A stretch of 61,496 nt of DNA from Actinomycetes bacterium (GCA_023432565.1 JAEYUL010000043.1:1-61496), one strand, 5' to 3'. Positions 9,150 to 18,195 are shown, counted from the stretch's first letter. A program made the numbers and translations. The notes: generated by a model not told the origin, from the sequence alone.

Positions 9150-11756
9150 GTGGTGAGGGTGGTCGGTCCCGACGCACGCACGACCCTGGCGGACGCGGTC
9201 CGCGACGCCGTCCTGGCCCGTACCGACGTCGCCGTGCTCGGCCTGCCGGGTTCCGGGCGCAGCCGCCTGCTGCGCCACGCCCGCGCCACGCTGGAGGACT
9301 CCGCGCTCGACGTTCTCAGCTTCACGGCGGTCCGTGGCGAGGGGCGCCCGCTGGAGTCCCTCGCCCTGGCGGGCCTGCTGACGAGCCCGATCGCGCCCAG
9401 CGCGCTCGCGACGGCGGTGGACCAGCTCGTGCGGCGGCTGTCCGGGCGCCGGAGCGTGCTGATCGTCGACGACGCGGACCGCCTCGACGAGACCTCTGCC
9501 GCCGTCGTCGCCGCCGTCCGTGCGCGCGAGGACACGACCGTCGTCGTCGCCGCCCGGCCGCCCGTCCCTGGGCGGCGCGTCGTGGACCTGGCACTGCGGT
9601 CCGGGGACGCCGTCCTCCTGCCGGTCCCACCGCTCGCGTTCGAGGACGTGCACCGGCTCGCGGTCGAGCTGCTGCCCGGAGGCGTGGACGTCGATGTGGT
9701 GGGCCGCATCTTCGCGCTGTCGGGCGGGCTGCCGGGGATCGCGCGGGCGATCGTCGTCGAGGCGCGACGTGCCGGACGCCTCGTCCCGCAGGGCGGACGA
9801 TGGGTGGCCCGTCAGGACCTCGTCACACCCGCGCTCGCGATGGTCGCCTCTCGCCTGCAGGAAGAGCTCGACGAGGAGTCGCGTGACGCGCTGCACCTGA
9901 TGGCGGCGCTCGGACCGGTCGAGGTCGAGACCGTCCTGCAGCTCGTGCCCTGGACGGTCCTGGTCGCTCTCGACGACCAGGGTCTCGTCCGCTTCGTCGA
10001 GACCGAGGGGCGGCTCGTCGTCGCGCTGTTCCCGCCGGTGCTCGCGGACCACCTGCGGCACGCCGAGCGCGGCGCTCGCGGGTGGCACGCGGCGGGCCGG
10101 ATCAGCGCCGCCCTGGGACGCAGCAGCGACACCCCCGGGCACGACCGTGGCGTCCTGGGTCGGCCCTTGCGCTGGTCGTCGTCACCCGAGTCGGCCGCGG
10201 TGCTGGGCCGTCTGCTGCGGGAGCAGTCGCGGACCCGGCTCCTCGTCCACCGTCGGGCGTGGGAGCGCGAGCCGACAGGGACCTCGACGCTGCTCTACCT
10301 CGACGCGCTGGTGACCGACGGTGCGCCGGCGGCGACGGTCGACTCGGTGCTCGACCACGTCCGCGCGCTGGACCCGCCGCCGGACCCCCTGTCCCAGACC
10401 CTGGTGCTCACGTGGGAGACGGCCTATCGCGCGATCGAGCGGCGTGACCGCGCCGGCGCGCAGCGGGTGCTGGAGCAGGCACGCCGGGACCACCCCGAGC
10501 ATCGCGCGCTGTTCGAGGCGACTCAGGAGCACCTGCGCATGCTCGGCGCCGCACCCGACGGCGCCGTACCGCTCGACCTCGCCGGCCCGGCCGGCGCGAG
10601 CGCGCGACGCGCGAGTCGCCGCCCGCCGTCGGGCACGCGCGACGGCCAGGTCGAGACGGCCGTGGCGATGATCCGGGGCGAGCAGCTGCTGGCCGTCGGG
10701 CGGGTCGTGGACGCCACGGCCGTGCTGGACCGGCTGGCGCTGCCCGCGACCTCGCCCCGGCACGACGGAGAGGCCCTCGCCCCGCTGGCGCGCCTGTGCT
10801 CCGGTGACCTCGACGTCGGCACGTCCACCGCGATGCGGCTCCTCGACGAGGCCGAGGGCGGGCTCGACCAGGCGGAGATCGAGCCGCAGGGGTACACCGT
10901 CGCGCTCGGCCTGTGGCTGCAGGGCAGGCTGACCGACCTGCGCGAGCACCTCACGGTGATGTTCGCCCTCAACGCCCCCTCGCCGCTGCGGCCGCAGCAC
11001 CGCGCAGGGCTGCTCGCGCTCGGCTCGTTCCTCTCGCTGGCCGAGAACAACCTGCCGAGCGCGCACAGCATGACCGAGCAGCTCGAGGCGCTCGGCGTGC
11101 GAGCCGCGGCCTTCCCCGTGGCCCGGCCCGGGTCCGCGCGTGCGGCGCTGGCGCTCGCCTCGGGGCAGGACGCGCAGGCGGCGGCGACGGCCGCGTGGTC
11201 CGCGGTGTCCGCGCTGGTCGACGAGGGCTGGGCGCTGGCAGCGGCGTTCGACGCGACGCTGCTGATCGACCTGCACGTCGAGTCGGACGTCGCGGAGCGT
11301 GCGGCCGTGCTCGCCTCCGCCGCCCAGGGCACGCTGGTGCCTCTGCTCGGCCGTTACCTGCACGCGGCGGTGGCCGGCTCCGCCGACGAGCTGCTCCGGA
11401 CGGCGGACCGTCTGCGCGTGGCCGGGCTGATGCTGCACGCCACGCTCGCGCACGCGAGCGCGCTGCGGGTCCTGCGCCGGCGGGGTGCGACGGGGGCCGC
11501 GGTACGGGAGGCCACCCAGCTGAGGCGCCTCGCGGCGGAGATCGGGCAGGAGCTGACCCTGCTCGTGCCGTCGGCGGCGACGGACGAGCTCACGGCTCGC
11601 GAGCTCGAGGTGGCCCGGCTCGTCGCGTCCGGGATGACCAACAGGGAGGTGGCCGAGCGCCTGGTCGTGAGCGACCGGACGATCGACAACCACCTCTACC
11701 GGATCTACCGCAAGCTGGGGGTGACGTCGCGGGACGAGCTGGCCCGGCTCGTGTGA
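9150..11756 (+). CDS. LuxR-family (LAL-type) transcriptional regulator with ATPase domain
   Basis: About 868 residues. The N-terminus holds an ATPase domain with Walker A GLPGSGRS (residues 31-38) and a Walker B-like VLIVDDADRLDE. A long helical repeat region resembling TPR-type segments follows. The last 55 residues are a LuxR/GerE helix-turn-helix (ELTARELEVARL to TIDNHLYRIYRKLGV). This is the layout of large ATP-binding LuxR (MalT/LAL) activators that respond to a ligand. It starts one to five bases after the type VII pair (GTG at 9150, 9153 or 9159; no clear SD), so it may share their transcript. Confidence 0.85.
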   Translation: MVRVVGPDARTTLADAVRDAVLARTDVAVLGLPGSGRSRLLRHARATLEDSALDVLSFTAVRGEGRPLESLALAGLLTSPIAPSALATAVDQLVRRLSGRRSVLIVDDADRLDETSAAVVAAVRAREDTTVVVAARPPVPGRRVVDLALRSGDAVLLPVPPLAFEDVHRLAVELLPGGVDVDVVGRIFALSGGLPGIARAIVVEARRAGRLVPQGGRWVARQDLVTPALAMVASRLQEELDEESRDALHLMAALGPVEVETVLQLVPWTVLVALDDQGLVRFVETEGRLVVALFPPVLADHLRHAERGARGWHAAGRISAALGRSSDTPGHDRGVLGRPLRWSSSPESAAVLGRLLREQSRTRLLVHRRAWEREPTGTSTLLYLDALVTDGAPAATVDSVLDHVRALDPPPDPLSQTLVLTWETAYRAIERRDRAGAQRVLEQARRDHPEHRALFEATQEHLRMLGAAPDGAVPLDLAGPAGASARRASRRPPSGTRDGQVETAVAMIRGEQLLAVGRVVDATAVLDRLALPATSPRHDGEALAPLARLCSGDLDVGTSTAMRLLDEAEGGLDQAEIEPQGYTVALGLWLQGRLTDLREHLTVMFALNAPSPLRPQHRAGLLALGSFLSLAENNLPSAHSMTEQLEALGVRAAAFPVARPGSARAALALASGQDAQAAATAAWSAVSALVDEGWALAAAFDATLLIDLHVESDVAERAAVLASAAQGTLVPLLGRYLHAAVAGSADELLRTADRLRVAGLMLHATLAHASALRVLRRRGATGAAVREATQLRRLAAEIGQELTLLVPSAATDELTARELEVARLVASGMTNREVAERLVVSDRTIDNHLYRIYRKLGVTSRDELARLV

Positions 11757-11954
11757 CGCCCGCTCGGTGCGGGCTCAGCGCGTCACGTCGCGTGCTCGCG
11801 TGCCGCACGGGCGGTGCTCAGGTGCCGTGCCGGGTGGTGCTCACGTGCGTGCTGCCGTCCCTGAGCACCCGTCGGCCGTCTCGTTCGATGGAGGCACACG
11901 CGGCCGAGGGGGTCGCCGACGCCCGGGTAGCCCGGGCGGGGAGGGAGCGGCTCC

Positions 11955-12110
11955 ATGGACCTGATCGCTCGGGTCGCGTCGGTCGGGACCGGCGCGCGCG
12001 TCCGCCCGGACCGGGTGGCCGGCCGGATGCTCGTGCCCGCACCCGCGGCGTCGGCGGTCGCCCGGGGCGCCTGGTGGTGGCGCCCCGCCCACGGGTGGGC
12101 GGCGCAGTGA
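11955..12110 (+). CDS. Small hypothetical protein (51 aa)
   Basis: The ATG follows AGGGAG by seven bases, a good ribosome binding site. The product is basic and Ala/Arg/Val-rich and ends with a WWW cluster and a second Trp (GAWWWRPAHGWAAQ). The codons keep the high G+C third position of the genome. Its TGA overlaps the GTG of the next small ORF by four bases. I recognise no family. Confidence 0.45.
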   Translation: MDLIARVASVGTGARVRPDRVAGRMLVPAPAASAVARGAWWWRPAHGWAAQ

Positions 12111-12310
12111 GCCGCCGGGTGCTCGACCGCGTGTCACGGACGGACCCGTACCTGCCCGCGGACTGGTGGCGCGAGCTGGACCGGGCCGTCGTGATCGACC
12201 GGCTGGGCCGCAACCGCCCCACGGAGACACCCTTCGGCCGCCTGGCGGTGCCGCCGCTGTACGCGAGGGTGCGGACCGTGCCCTCCCCGCAGCGGTCACG
12301 GGGCGCCTGA
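12107..12310 (+). CDS. Small hypothetical protein (67 aa)
   Basis: A GTG-started ORF coupled to the preceding small gene by a GTGA overlap. The product is charged and looks folded rather than random, with DPYLPADWWRELDRAVV and then IDRLGRNRPTETPFG. It ends two bases before a strong hairpin that would terminate the transcript. No family is recognised. Confidence 0.45.
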   Translation: MSRRVLDRVSRTDPYLPADWWRELDRAVVIDRLGRNRPTETPFGRLAVPPLYARVRTVPSPQRSRGA

Positions 12311-12311
12311 T

Positions 12312-12352
12312 CGGGCGCGTCCCGGCGGACACCTGACCCCGGGACGCGCCCG
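12312..12352 (+). terminator. Strong intrinsic hairpin (14-base perfect arms)
   Basis: The arms CGGGCGCGTCCCGG and CCGGGACGCGCCCG are perfectly complementary around a 13-base loop. It begins two bases after the stop of the small ORF at 12107-12310 and stands before metG. No T-tract follows. Confidence 0.75.
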
Positions 12353-12401
12353 CCATGACGGCGCGTCGTGGGCCGACGCCCGGGCTCCGGGGCGGCTCAC
12401 C

Positions 12402-12415
12402 TAGGATCGGCCCCA
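12402..12415 (+). promoter_or_regulatory. Leaderless -10 element of metG
   Basis: TAGGAT is followed by seven bases and then the ATG of metG. This places the transcription start on or next to the start codon. Confidence 0.5.
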
Positions 12416-14199
12416 TGTCCCGCATCCTGTCGGCCGTCGCGTGGCCCTACGCGAACGGCCCCCGCCACATCGGTCATGTCGCCGGCTTCGGTGTCCCCTC
12501 GGACGTCTTCTCGCGGTACATGCGCATGGCGGGCCACGACGTCCTGATGGTCTCGGGGACCGACGAGCACGGCACGCCGATCCTCGTCGAGGCCGAGAAG
12601 CAGGGGACGACGGCGCAGGCGCTCGCGGACCGCTACAACCGCGTGATCGTCGAGGACCTCACGGCGCTCGGCCTCACCTACGACCTGTTCACCCGCACGA
12701 CGACCCGCAACCACTACGCGGTCGTGCAGGAGATGTTCCGGACGGTGCACAAGAACGGGTACATGGTCGAGAAGACGACCATGGGCGCGATCAGCCCGAG
12801 CACGGGTCGCACCCTGCCCGACCGGTACATCGAGGGCACGTGCCCGATCTGCGGGTACGACGGTGCGCGCGGTGACCAGTGCGACAACTGCGGCAACCAG
12901 CTCGACCCGATCGACCTGATCAACCCGCGCAGCCGCGTGAACGGCGAGACGCCGAAGTTCGTCGAGTCGACGCACTTCTTCCTCGACCTGCCGGCGTTCT
13001 CGAACGCGCTCGAGACGTGGCTGCGCGGCCGCAAGGACTGGCGCCCGAACGTCCTGAACTTCAGCCTCAACCTCATCGACGACATGCGTCCGCGTGCCAT
13101 GACGCGGGACATCGACTGGGGCATCCCGGTCCCGCTCGAGGGCTGGGAGCAGAACCCGAACAAGCGGCTGTACGTGTGGTTCGACGCGGTGATCGGGTAC
13201 CTGTCGGCATCCATCGAGTGGGCCCGTCGCTCGGGGGACGACGACGCGTGGCGCCGGTGGTGGAACGACCCCGAGGCGCTCTCGTACTACTTCATGGGCA
13301 AGGACAACATCACCTTCCACTCCCAGATCTGGCCCGCGGAGCTGCTCGGGTACGACGGCCTGGGGGACAAGGGCGGCTCGCCCGGGTCGTACGGCCAGCT
13401 GCAGCTGCCGACCGAGGTGGTCAGCAGCGAGTTCCTCACCATGGAGGGCAAGAAGTTCGCGTCGTCCCGCGGGATCGTCATCTACGTGCGCGACATGCTC
13501 GCGCGCTACCAGCCGGACGCGCTGCGCTACTTCATCTCGGTCGCCGGCCCGGAGAACCAGGACGCCGACTTCACGTGGGCGGACTTCCTGCGCCGCACGA
13601 ACGACGAGCTCGTCGCCGGCTGGGGCAACCTGGTGAACCGGACCGCGAGCATGATCCACAAGAACTTCGGCGAGATCCCCGCGGCCGGCCCGCTGCACGA
13701 GGTCGACGCGGCGATCCTGCGGCAGTCGTCGGAGGCGTTCGGGAAGGTCGGTGAGCTGATCGGCACGCACCGCCACCGGGCGGCGATCGACGCGGCGATG
13801 CGTCTGGTCCAGGAGGCCAACCGCTACGTCTCGGAGACCGAGCCGTGGAAGCTCAAGACGGACCGCGAGCGGCTCGGCACCGTGCTGAACACCGCCGCGC
13901 AGGTGGTGAGCGACGCGAACACGCTGCTCGCGCCGTTCCTGCCGCACTCGGCGCAGAAGGTGCACGAGACGCTCGGCGGCACGGGGGTGTTCGCCCCGCA
14001 GCCGCGGATCGAGGAGGTCACGGACCTCGACGACGCCTCGCGGCAGTACCCGGTCATCACGGGCGACTACGCCGACGTCCCGGCGTGGGCGTCGGCGCGC
14101 CTGGTGCCGGGGACGGCGGTCGCCCAGCCGACCCCGGTCTTCACCAAGCTCGACGACTCGATCGTCGAGGAGGAGCTCGAGCGCTACCAGGCACGGTGA
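12415..14199 (+). CDS. metG: Methionyl-tRNA synthetase
   Basis: A 594-residue class I aminoacyl-tRNA synthetase that charges tRNA-Met. The HIGH motif is intact (PRHIGH, residues 16-21). The zinc knuckle appears as CPICGYDG followed by CDNCGNQ. The KMSKS loop is the variant KFASS (residues 347-351), which is common in actinobacterial MetRS. The anticodon-binding helical domain fills the C-terminal third, and there is no C-terminal EMAP-like domain. The ATG at 12415 was chosen because the protein family starts there and a -10 hexamer sits seven bases upstream. tatD overlaps its stop by one base. Confidence 0.97.
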   Translation: MSRILSAVAWPYANGPRHIGHVAGFGVPSDVFSRYMRMAGHDVLMVSGTDEHGTPILVEAEKQGTTAQALADRYNRVIVEDLTALGLTYDLFTRTTTRNHYAVVQEMFRTVHKNGYMVEKTTMGAISPSTGRTLPDRYIEGTCPICGYDGARGDQCDNCGNQLDPIDLINPRSRVNGETPKFVESTHFFLDLPAFSNALETWLRGRKDWRPNVLNFSLNLIDDMRPRAMTRDIDWGIPVPLEGWEQNPNKRLYVWFDAVIGYLSASIEWARRSGDDDAWRRWWNDPEALSYYFMGKDNITFHSQIWPAELLGYDGLGDKGGSPGSYGQLQLPTEVVSSEFLTMEGKKFASSRGIVIYVRDMLARYQPDALRYFISVAGPENQDADFTWADFLRRTNDELVAGWGNLVNRTASMIHKNFGEIPAAGPLHEVDAAILRQSSEAFGKVGELIGTHRHRAAIDAAMRLVQEANRYVSETEPWKLKTDRERLGTVLNTAAQVVSDANTLLAPFLPHSAQKVHETLGGTGVFAPQPRIEEVTDLDDASRQYPVITGDYADVPAWASARLVPGTAVAQPTPVFTKLDDSIVEEELERYQAR

Positions 14200-15149
14200 T
14201 GGCACGAGCGCGTGAGCGGGGTTGGCCCGCGCCGCCCGAGCCGCTGCCGGTCCCGGTCGTCGACAACCACACGCACCTGGAGACCGTCGTCACGTGGCGT
14301 GCGCCGGGCTGGTCCGGTCCGTCCGCCGACGACGCGGACGCGGCCGGGCTCGCGGCGCCCACGCTCACCGACCACCTGTCGCGGGCGGCCGACGTCGGTG
14401 TGCCGCGGATGGTCCAGGTGGGGTGCGACGTGCGGGCGGTGCGCTGGACCGACGAGGTGGTGCGCGAGCACGACGCCCTGCTCGGGGCGGTCGCGATCCA
14501 CCCGAACGAGGCGGTGCTGCACGCGGGGGTGCGCGAGGTCGCGCCCGACGGGCTCGACCCGGACCCGCAGCCGTGGCACGAGGTCCCGCTCGACGAGGCG
14601 CTCGACCTGGTGGCGCGCACGGCGCGCGGCAACGGGCGCATCCGCGCGATCGGCGAGACCGGTCTGGACTTCTTCCGTGCGGGTCCGCGCGGCCGCGAGG
14701 TGCAGCGCGAGGCCTTCCGTGCGCACATCGCGCTGGCCAAGGAGCTGGGGCTCGCGCTGCAGATCCACGACCGGGACGCGCACGACGACGTCGTCGACGT
14801 GCTGCTGCGCGACGGGGCCCCCGAGCGCACGGTGTTCCACTGCTTCTCGGGCGGGGTCGAGCTGGCCGGTCTGGCCGCCGAGAAGGGCTGGTTCTGCTCG
14901 TTCGCCGGGCCGGTCTCGTTCCCGGCGAACACGCACCTGCGGGACGCGGCGCGCGTCCTGCCCGCGCGCCTGCTCCTCGTCGAGACCGATGCGCCGTACC
15001 TCACGGTCCATCCGTGGCGCGGGCGGCCGAACGCGCCGTACCTGCTGCCCGGCACGGTCCGGGCGCTCGCCGAGGCCAGGGGAGAGGACCTGACGCAGCT
15101 GTGCCGGGTCCTGGAGCGGACGTCGCTGGAGGTCTACGGCTCTTGGTGA
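14199..15149 (+). CDS. tatD: TatD-family metal-dependent hydrolase (DNase)
   Basis: A 316-residue TIM-barrel hydrolase. The metal-binding VDNHTHLE (HxH), GETGLDFF, QIHDRDAHDD, FHCFSGG and ETDAPYL motifs of TatD follow in the usual order. The family has 3'-5' exonuclease or deoxyribonuclease activity. Its ATG overlaps the metG stop as TGATG, so the two are translationally coupled; the order metG-tatD-rpf-rsmA-ispE is common in actinobacteria. A family insert around residues 95-125 is Pro/Asp-rich. Confidence 0.92.
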   Translation: MARARERGWPAPPEPLPVPVVDNHTHLETVVTWRAPGWSGPSADDADAAGLAAPTLTDHLSRAADVGVPRMVQVGCDVRAVRWTDEVVREHDALLGAVAIHPNEAVLHAGVREVAPDGLDPDPQPWHEVPLDEALDLVARTARGNGRIRAIGETGLDFFRAGPRGREVQREAFRAHIALAKELGLALQIHDRDAHDDVVDVLLRDGAPERTVFHCFSGGVELAGLAAEKGWFCSFAGPVSFPANTHLRDAARVLPARLLLVETDAPYLTVHPWRGRPNAPYLLPGTVRALAEARGEDLTQLCRVLERTSLEVYGSW

Positions 15150-15262
15150 GCCCCGCGAGCGATCGGCCGGCAGCCCGACGACACGCCGACGACACGCCGA
15201 AGGGTGTCGCGCGAGCGGGTGACCGCAGCGTGGACAGGTCCAGACACCGGCTACCGCGGCCG

Positions 15263-15278
15263 ATCACGAATCAGTTAC
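15263..15278 (+). promoter_or_regulatory. MtrA-like direct-repeat box upstream of the first lytic factor
   Basis: ATCAC-N6-GTTAC, 88 bases before the start at 15367. The spacing matches the GTNAC-N6-GTNAC box described for Streptomyces MtrA/GlnR-type response regulators. The second half-site overlaps a possible -10 (TACGGT at 15276-15281). Confidence 0.45.
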
Positions 15279-15366
15279 GGTCGGACGTGCGTGCGGCCTG
15301 GGCAGGGCTGACGAGCACGACGGACCGACCCCGGACCGACCCCAGACCGACGGAAGGACGCCTCGC

Positions 15367-16605
15367 GTGAGCTCCGCGCACAGCAGCCCGCACCGCCGGG
15401 ACGAGGCGCATCGCGCCGCCGCCCGGGCCGGTGGGGCTGCCCCGCGGCGAGCCCGTGGCGGCCGCGTCGGCGCGCGTGTCGCGCAGGGCGTCGTCGTGGC
15501 GCTCGTCGTCGGTGCGACCAGCGCGTTCGCCGTCCTGCACAAGGAGGTCACCGTCGACGTCGACGGCGAGCTCGTGCAGGTCGAGGGCTTCGGCCGCACC
15601 GTCGGCCAGGTCCTGGCGGCGGGCGGCATCACGGTCGGCGAGCGCGACCTCGTCGCACCGGCCGCGAACCAGCTGGTGGCCAAGGGCGAGCAGATCGTCG
15701 TGCGGCACGCACGCCAGCTCGAGGTCGAGGTGGACGGCGCGCCGGAGACCGTGTGGACCACGGCCCTGACGGTCGGTGAAGCCGTCGAGGCGCTCGGTCT
15801 GCGTGACGGGGAGGTCCGGCTGTCGGCGTCCCGGTCGTCGTCGCTGGGCCGCGAGACGCTGCACGTCTCGACGCAGAAGACCATCCACCTCGTCGTGGAC
15901 GGCCAGGTGATCGACGGCGTCTCGACCGCGACGACGGTGCGCGACGCGCTGCGGGACATCGGCCTCGTGCTGAACGAGGGCGACCAGCTGTCCGTGCCGC
16001 TCGACGCGGCCGCGGTCGACGGCCTCGCCGTCCTGGTGACGCGCGGTCAGAGCAGCGGCGAGGTCGTCACCGAGGCGCTGCCGTTCGAGACGCAGGAGAT
16101 CGAGGACGACGGCCTCGTCAAGGGCACCCGGATCGTCACGCAGGCCGGCCGCGCGGGCGTGCGCACGACGACCTACGACCTGGAGGTCGTCGGTGGCGTC
16201 GTCGTCGGCCGCACGGTGGTCACCTCGATCATCACGAGGGCGCCGGTCACGCAGATCGTCAAGGTCGGCACGTCGCAGCTGCCGACGAACGTGAAGGTCT
16301 CCCCGGGCAGCGCACAGGCGCTCGGCAAGGAGATGGCAGCGGCGCGGGGCTGGGGTGACGACCAGTTCGCGTGCCTGCTCACGCTGTGGAACCACGAGAG
16401 CGGCTGGCGGGTCGACGCGCACAACAAGAGCTCGGGTGCGTACGGCATCCCGCAGGCGCTGCCCGGGTCGAAGATGGCCTCCGTCGCGAGCGACTGGCGG
16501 ACGAATCCTGCGACGCAGATCACATGGGGCCTGAACTACATCAAGGGGCGTTACAAGACACCGTGCGGCGCTTGGGCGCATTTCACGCAGAAGCACTGGT
16601 ACTGA
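15367..16605 (+). CDS. Secreted RpfB-like protein: DUF348 x3, G5, SLT-like lytic domain
   Basis: A 412-residue exported cell-wall protein. A basic N-terminus and a membrane helix (about 34-57) act as signal or anchor. Three DUF348 repeats (about 58-230), a G5 domain (about 232-310) and a C-terminal lytic-transglycosylase-like domain (about 320-412) with LLTLWNHESGW (likely catalytic Glu), GAYGIPQALPGSK and TQITWGLNYIKGRY follow. The shape is that of RpfB, but the catalytic domain is SLT/aggregation-factor-like rather than the Rpf fold. It probably cleaves peptidoglycan. The GTG start has GGAAGGA ten bases upstream. An MtrA-like box lies upstream. Confidence 0.85.
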   Translation: MSSAHSSPHRRDEAHRAAARAGGAAPRRARGGRVGARVAQGVVVALVVGATSAFAVLHKEVTVDVDGELVQVEGFGRTVGQVLAAGGITVGERDLVAPAANQLVAKGEQIVVRHARQLEVEVDGAPETVWTTALTVGEAVEALGLRDGEVRLSASRSSSLGRETLHVSTQKTIHLVVDGQVIDGVSTATTVRDALRDIGLVLNEGDQLSVPLDAAAVDGLAVLVTRGQSSGEVVTEALPFETQEIEDDGLVKGTRIVTQAGRAGVRTTTYDLEVVGGVVVGRTVVTSIITRAPVTQIVKVGTSQLPTNVKVSPGSAQALGKEMAAARGWGDDQFACLLTLWNHESGWRVDAHNKSSGAYGIPQALPGSKMASVASDWRTNPATQITWGLNYIKGRYKTPCGAWAHFTQKHWY

Positions 16606-16947
16606 CGATCCCTTGACCGACGCCTGTCCCTTGCATGGGGCGGAGCTGGCCAGGACGTGACGATCGACCGCCGGTGGCCCGGGCGGCGACGGTTGGCGCT
16701 CTGATCACGATCGGGTTACGGTCGCCTGTCGTTGCTCCGTCCGTGGCCCGCAGACCATCGCGGGTGGGGAGCTGCGACGCGTCGGGCCCGGGGTCCGACC
16801 TCAGACAGCCGGATCGGGGATCCGGAACCGACGGTGGGGGCTCCCTCCAGCTGCCACAGCAGACCGGCTCGACCGGCCCTGCACGTCGGGTGTCCATGCC
16901 GGACGCGCTCCGCCCCCCGTGCCGGGAACCACGACGGCTGGAGCCCT
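16606..16947 (+). other. 342-base gene-free leader upstream of rpfB
   Basis: This stretch has no supported ORF. It holds the MtrA-like box (16704-16719), a possible promoter TTGGCG-N18-TACGGT (16693-16722), and a perfect hairpin CCGGATC-GGG-GATCCGG at 16809-16825. The remaining 230 bases to the start codon would be a long, GC-rich and possibly structured 5' leader. Confidence 0.5.
16704..16719 (+). promoter_or_regulatory. MtrA-like direct-repeat box upstream of rpfB
   Basis: ATCAC-N6-GTTAC. Sixteen bases of it (TCACGATCGGGTTACG, extending one base past the box) are identical to the box before the GH71 gene. TTGGCG lies 18 bases before an overlapping TACGGT, so the box may cover the promoter. 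Confidence 0.5.
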
Positions 16948-18195
16948 GTGCCCTTCTCGACCCGCATCGTCCGCCTCTTCTCGCGCCAGCGCGCCACCTC
17001 GTCGGACACCACGGACAGCACCGTGGACCCCACGACGACCCCCACGACCGAGCCTGAGGGCGGCCGACCGGGCCGAAGGATCGCCCTGCCCGCGGCGATC
17101 GTCGCCGGTGCCCTCGTCCTGGGCGGCGGCGGTGCCGCCTTCGCCCACGCCCACAAGACCGTGACCCTCGACGTCGACGGGCAGGTCCGTGAGGTCACGA
17201 CCTTCGCCGGATCTGTGGACGGCCTCCTCGACGACCACGGTGTCGTCCTCGCCGAGCGCGACGCGGTCACGCCCACGGGACGCCTGTCCGACGGCGCCGT
17301 CGTCACGGTGCGCACCGCGCACCAGGTGACCGTCTCGCGCGACGGGCAGGAGCGCACGATCTGGACGACCGCGCTCACCGCCGACGAGGCGCTCGACCTG
17401 CTCGCTGTGCGCGACCCGGACGTCCAGCTCGTGGCGTCGCGCTCCTCGGAGGGGCGCCCCGAGCTCCCGCTCGACCTGTCGCTGCGCGGCCCCGCGACGA
17501 TCGTCGTCGACGGTCAGTCGCTCGAGGTCGACGACGCGCGCACCACGGTCGCCGAGGCTCTCGAGGCCGCGGGCATCGAGCTCGGCGAGCACGACACGGT
17601 CGCGCTCGACAACGACGAGGCCGGTCACGTGCGCGTCGTCGTGCAGCGCGTGGTCATCGAGACCGTGACGCGCACCGAGGAGATCGCGTTCTCCTCGACG
17701 ACGAAGGACGACCCCTCGCGCTACCAGGGCACCAAGGTCGTGACGACCAAGGGCGTCGCGGGCGTGCGCACGATCGTCGAGCAGGTGACGACGGTCGACG
17801 GCAAGGAGACCGAGCGCGTGCTCGTCTCCGACACGCAGACCACGGACCCGGTCGACGAGGTCGTGGCGGTCGGCACCAAGAAGCGAGCCCCCGTGACGTC
17901 GGGCGGTGGCGGTGGCGGCGGCAAGTCGGGCCCCATCGGCGACACGCGTGACGCCGACTCGCTGAACTGGGCCGCGCTCGCCAAGTGCGAGTCCGGCGGC
18001 AACCCGCGCATCGTGTCCTCGAACGGCCTGTACCACGGGCTCTACCAGTTCTCGGTGGGCACGTGGCGCTCGGTCGGCGGCGCGGGCCTGCCGTCGCAGG
18101 CCTCGCCCGCGGAGCAGACCGCGCGCGCCAAGATGCTGTACCTGCGCTCGGGCGCCGGGCAGTGGCCGCACTGCGGGCCGCGCCTGTTCACCTGA
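16948..18195 (+). CDS. rpfB: Resuscitation-promoting factor RpfB (DUF348 x3, G5, Rpf domain)
   Basis: A 415-residue secreted or membrane-anchored muralytic enzyme. It has a Thr-rich N-terminus and a membrane helix (about 47-66). Three DUF348 repeats (about 68-225) and a G5 domain (about 228-305) follow, then a Gly-rich linker and a C-terminal Rpf domain (about 335-415) with LAKCESGGNP (catalytic Glu), YHGLYQFSVGTW and two further Cys that fit the domain's disulfide. Rpf proteins cleave peptidoglycan and stimulate regrowth of dormant cells. The GTG at 16948 follows GGAG by four bases. It is a paralogue of the upstream gene with a different catalytic end. Confidence 0.92.
   Translation: MPFSTRIVRLFSRQRATSSDTTDSTVDPTTTPTTEPEGGRPGRRIALPAAIVAGALVLGGGGAAFAHAHKTVTLDVDGQVREVTTFAGSVDGLLDDHGVVLAERDAVTPTGRLSDGAVVTVRTAHQVTVSRDGQERTIWTTALTADEALDLLAVRDPDVQLVASRSSEGRPELPLDLSLRGPATIVVDGQSLEVDDARTTVAEALEAAGIELGEHDTVALDNDEAGHVRVVVQRVVIETVTRTEEIAFSSTTKDDPSRYQGTKVVTTKGVAGVRTIVEQVTTVDGKETERVLVSDTQTTDPVDEVVAVGTKKRAPVTSGGGGGGGKSGPIGDTRDADSLNWAALAKCESGGNPRIVSSNGLYHGLYQFSVGTWRSVGGAGLPSQASPAEQTARAKMLYLRSGAGQWPHCGPRLFT

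Noticed and set aside
13441..13470. MetRS lacking the standard KMSKS loop as a sign of a defective gene
   Set aside because: KFASS is a known variant in actinobacterial MetRS and all other motifs are intact.
16720..16947. A cyclic di-AMP (ydaO) riboswitch before rpfB
   Set aside because: The expected conserved core could not be found by eye. It is kept only as a leader to test.
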